In this document: one piece after another, positions 30,901-31,180 of the stretch
How positions within the stretch are numbered: the stretch's first letter is position 1
How the letters are laid out: each line of letters begins with the position of its first letter
NCBI RefSeq assembly: GCF_002386445.1
Contig: NZ_DGIR01000031.1
Span: forward strand, 1-31,180
Origin: Pseudomonas sp. UBA4617
Lineage (GTDB): Bacteria; Pseudomonadota; Gammaproteobacteria; Pseudomonadales; Pseudomonadaceae
Direction of reading: 5' to 3'
DNA: 31,180 nt
Notes under the pieces: model-generated
What the model was told of the DNA's origin: nothing
The model's input: the letters and a program-made list of their open reading frames with translations, nothing else
Databases searched by the model: none
Translations under genes and position numbers: made by a program

Positions 30901-31180
30901 GAACGACACCCAGGCCGCCTACCCGGACGAGCGCAGCATTCACCAGTTGATCGAGGCCCAGGTGTTCGCCACCCCGGACGCGCCGGCACTGGTGTTCGGC
31001 GAGCAGACCCTGAGCTATGCCCAGCTCAACCGCCGTGCCAACCAGCTGGCGCACCGCCTGCGCGAGCAAGGCGTGGGCCCTGACGTGCTGGTCGGCATCG
31101 CCATGGAGCGCAGCCTGGAGATGGTCATCGGCCTGCTGGGCATTCTCAAGGCCGGCGGTGCCTACGTGCCGCTGGACCCG
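24929..31180 (+). CDS. NRPS of pyoverdine type, predicted D-Asp module then a further module, cut by window end (C-A-T-E-C-A...)
   Basis: 2084 residues are visible and the frame is open at the window end. Domains: C about 50-470 (HHIIADG near 179); A about 494-991 (YTSGSTGQPK-A near 644, STTAADLGHT near 690); T with LGGDSI near 1031, the form that precedes epimerisation domains; E about 1088-1530 (HHLVVDG near 1216); C of the type that follows E (YPLSPMQQGMLFH, HHILMDG near 1687), about 1554-1977; then the start of a second A domain from about 2004. The A pocket reads D-L-T-K-I-G-H-V-G, again Asp. With the E domain this module should add D-Asp, or D-beta-hydroxy-Asp if the hydroxylase acts here. 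Pocket residues of the last A domain lie beyond the window. The start, MEFTAAQRIAQRF, is one base after the previous stop, so the two genes are one transcript. Confidence 0.92.
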   Translation, partial: MEFTAAQRIAQRFVGLSVEQRQQVLAQMQASGQSFRLLPIVPARQGLARIPLSYAQQRLLFLWQLEPASPAYNVPLAIRLKGALDRALLQQALDALVQRHESLRTRFAAQEGEFYQDILDHCPLPIEWVEFAETPDEASLSEAVDAALKQPFDLQAGPLLRVTLLRVEAEHHVLALSMHHIIADGWSSDVLVQEFIQLYSALAEGRQAQLPDLPIQYADYAIWQRAWLEAGEAKRQLAYWQTQLGDEQPVLSLPLDFERPATPSQRGAVLRVDITGAQAEALRSQARKGGYTVFVLVLAAMAVVLSRYSGQADIRIGAPNAGRNRKELEGLIGFFINTQVLRVQVDERATFAALLDQVKAVIGAAQSHQELPFEHLVDALLPERNLAHNPLFQFKINQHVAARDAGRKRLGTLEVEGFARDDGDARFDLAFDFSDKADGIEGYFTYATELFERATIERMAGSLRRVLDELTGDLQRAIVDCPELPALTPAPTQVYPHGDVLALWRQAMARGLAHGGVRAGERFMTQAGLEAASNRLADYLRQRGVGVGSIVALCLPRSIEWVGALLAVLKTGAAYLPLDPQQPQERLQQLLADSGAAVLLHEPGDQRFTGLEGVQVVACDHTQWAACSDRPVELAIATEQPAYLIYTSGSTGQPKAVVVSHGALASYIQALLERLQLPAEASMAMVSTTAADLGHTVLFGALVSGRLLHLLPQELAFDPDGFASYMAQHQVGVLKLVPSHLQGLLQADRAADVLPAAALILGGEACSWGLLEKVRALRPGCRVINHYGPTETTVGVLTFEPGQPLPGCRTVPVGRPLGNACAQLLDGYLNPLPVQVTGELYLGGQGVAQGYLGQPALTAERFVPTEGGARLYRTGDRARLAGDGLIEFIGRADDQVKIRGYRVEPGEIGRVLAGLPAVSEAVVLALPLEGDAERLQLVAYVVAAAGVTVEQLQALLLARLPDYMVPAQMVLLERLPLTANGKLDKRALPVPGAVSRGYVAPQGDIEEALAAVWADVLKLERVGSSDNFFELGGDSILSLQIIARAKRQGIRITPKQLFEQQTVAQLAQVAKRSEVKPTPAAAALGATISGEVALLPAQARFFEMQIAQPAHWNQSVLLKPTSPVQVNHLEAALRAVVAQHDALRLRFTRSADQWQARFQPLDNAPLLQQRNLNGLSELDAAGNQVQASLNLEHGPLLRGELFDFADGQQRLLLVVHHLVVDGVSWRVLLEDLQSAYQQLLAGQAVNLPAKTSSVQAWAERLASHAGSPALQAQRDYWLQALAGAHAELPRDNPQGSLANSHARTATTRLDAERTAKLLRQAPAAYRTQVNDLLLTALARTLCQWSAQDNMLVQLEGHGREDLFDDLDLSRTVGWFTSLYPVRLMPGHDLGQSIKTIKEQLRAVPDKGIGHGLLRYLGDADVRDQLARAAQARVTFNYLGQFDSSFDGEAGALFTPSGESAGRSQCAGAPLGNWLSITGQVYAGELFLEWTYSADMYHPATVETLAQAYEQALAELVEYCCDARHQGVTPADFPLAALTQAQLDSLPLPAQQIADVYPLSPMQQGMLFHTLYDAQAGNYINQLRVDVQGLDVQRFRQAWQGTLEAHDILRSSFVLQGALEQAVQVVHRTVTLSCSEHDWRGQPALEQALQALAEAERQRGFDLASAPLLRLVLVRTSDSSHHLIYTNHHILMDGWSTSRLLGEVLQRYAGQLPQAQARPYRDHIAWLQGQDAALAETFWKARLAALDAPTRLAQAIGGSSGASGYGEHRLAFDREQTARIEAFARANRVTVNTLVQSAWLLLLQRCTGQASVCFGATVAGRPADLPGVEEQIGLFINTLPVIGAPRAEQRVAEWIGQVQADNLALREFEHTPLYDLQHWAGQGGDALFDSILVFENYPVAEALQQGAPAGLRFGDVAVQEQTNYPLTLVVELGAMLSMRYSHDRALWSDEHVGRLAGYFATLLRALTESADAVIGELPLLDQPERQRLVEGWNDTQAAYPDERSIHQLIEAQVFATPDAPALVFGEQTLSYAQLNRRANQLAHRLREQGVGPDVLVGIAMERSLEMVIGLLGILKAGGAYVPLDP

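Overview
The window looks like chromosomal DNA of a fluorescent Pseudomonas of the P. putida group. The reasons are high-GC coding sequence, several copies of the P. putida type REP element (CCGGCCTCTTCGCGGG...CCCGCTCCCACAGG), a core block of typical pseudomonad genes (VWA protein, MoxR ATPase, DUF748 protein, cysK, lpxO), and a pyoverdine-type siderophore locus. The species call is inference from these signs, not a database match.

Layout. (1) 34-4746: a LysR regulator divergent from an MFS transporter and a tightly overlapping pxpABC operon for 5-oxoproline cleavage. (2) 4752-4850: an inverted REP pair. (3) 4862-8133: three minus-strand genes, a MoxR AAA+ ATPase with its CoxE-like VWA partner and a DUF748/AsmA-like envelope protein. 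(4) 8268-10350: cysK and an LpxO-like dioxygenase. (5) 10400-11672: an orphan AAA ATPase preceded by an unusual array of eight TATAG boxes in two helically phased quartets. (6) 11703-15003: a pyoverdine accessory block, with a minus-strand azurin-pvdE pair divergent from a SyrP/TauD-like aspartyl beta-hydroxylase. (7) 15051-18278: an accessory insertion with a palindrome, a frameshifted DUF3077 gene behind a structured leader, and a minus-strand PAAR effector with a glycine-rich C-terminus followed by two small membrane proteins. (8) 18395-31180: an iron-starvation promoter and two NRPS genes, the second running off the window.

How it fits together. Three sites with the iron-starvation sigma factor (PvdS/PfrI) pattern were found. 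One is perfect (TAAAT-N16-CGT upstream of the first NRPS). Two have a single mismatch and lie back to back between azurin-pvdE and the hydroxylase. They tie the azurin, the exporter, the hydroxylase and the NRPSs into one likely regulon. Binding-pocket residues read from the three complete A domains predict Asp, then a basic residue (Lys, possibly Orn), then Asp epimerised to D. The hydroxylase would turn one Asp into the iron-chelating beta-hydroxy-Asp. PvdE would move the acylated precursor to the periplasm for maturation. pvdL, pvdS and fpvA are not in the window, so the pyoverdine assignment rests on the promoters, PvdE and NRPS architecture.

The most unusual items are the phased TATAG array with its orphan ATPase, an azurin with Phe at the normally Gly position 116 placed in a siderophore operon, and a T6SS effector/immunity island lodged between the hydroxylase and its NRPS.
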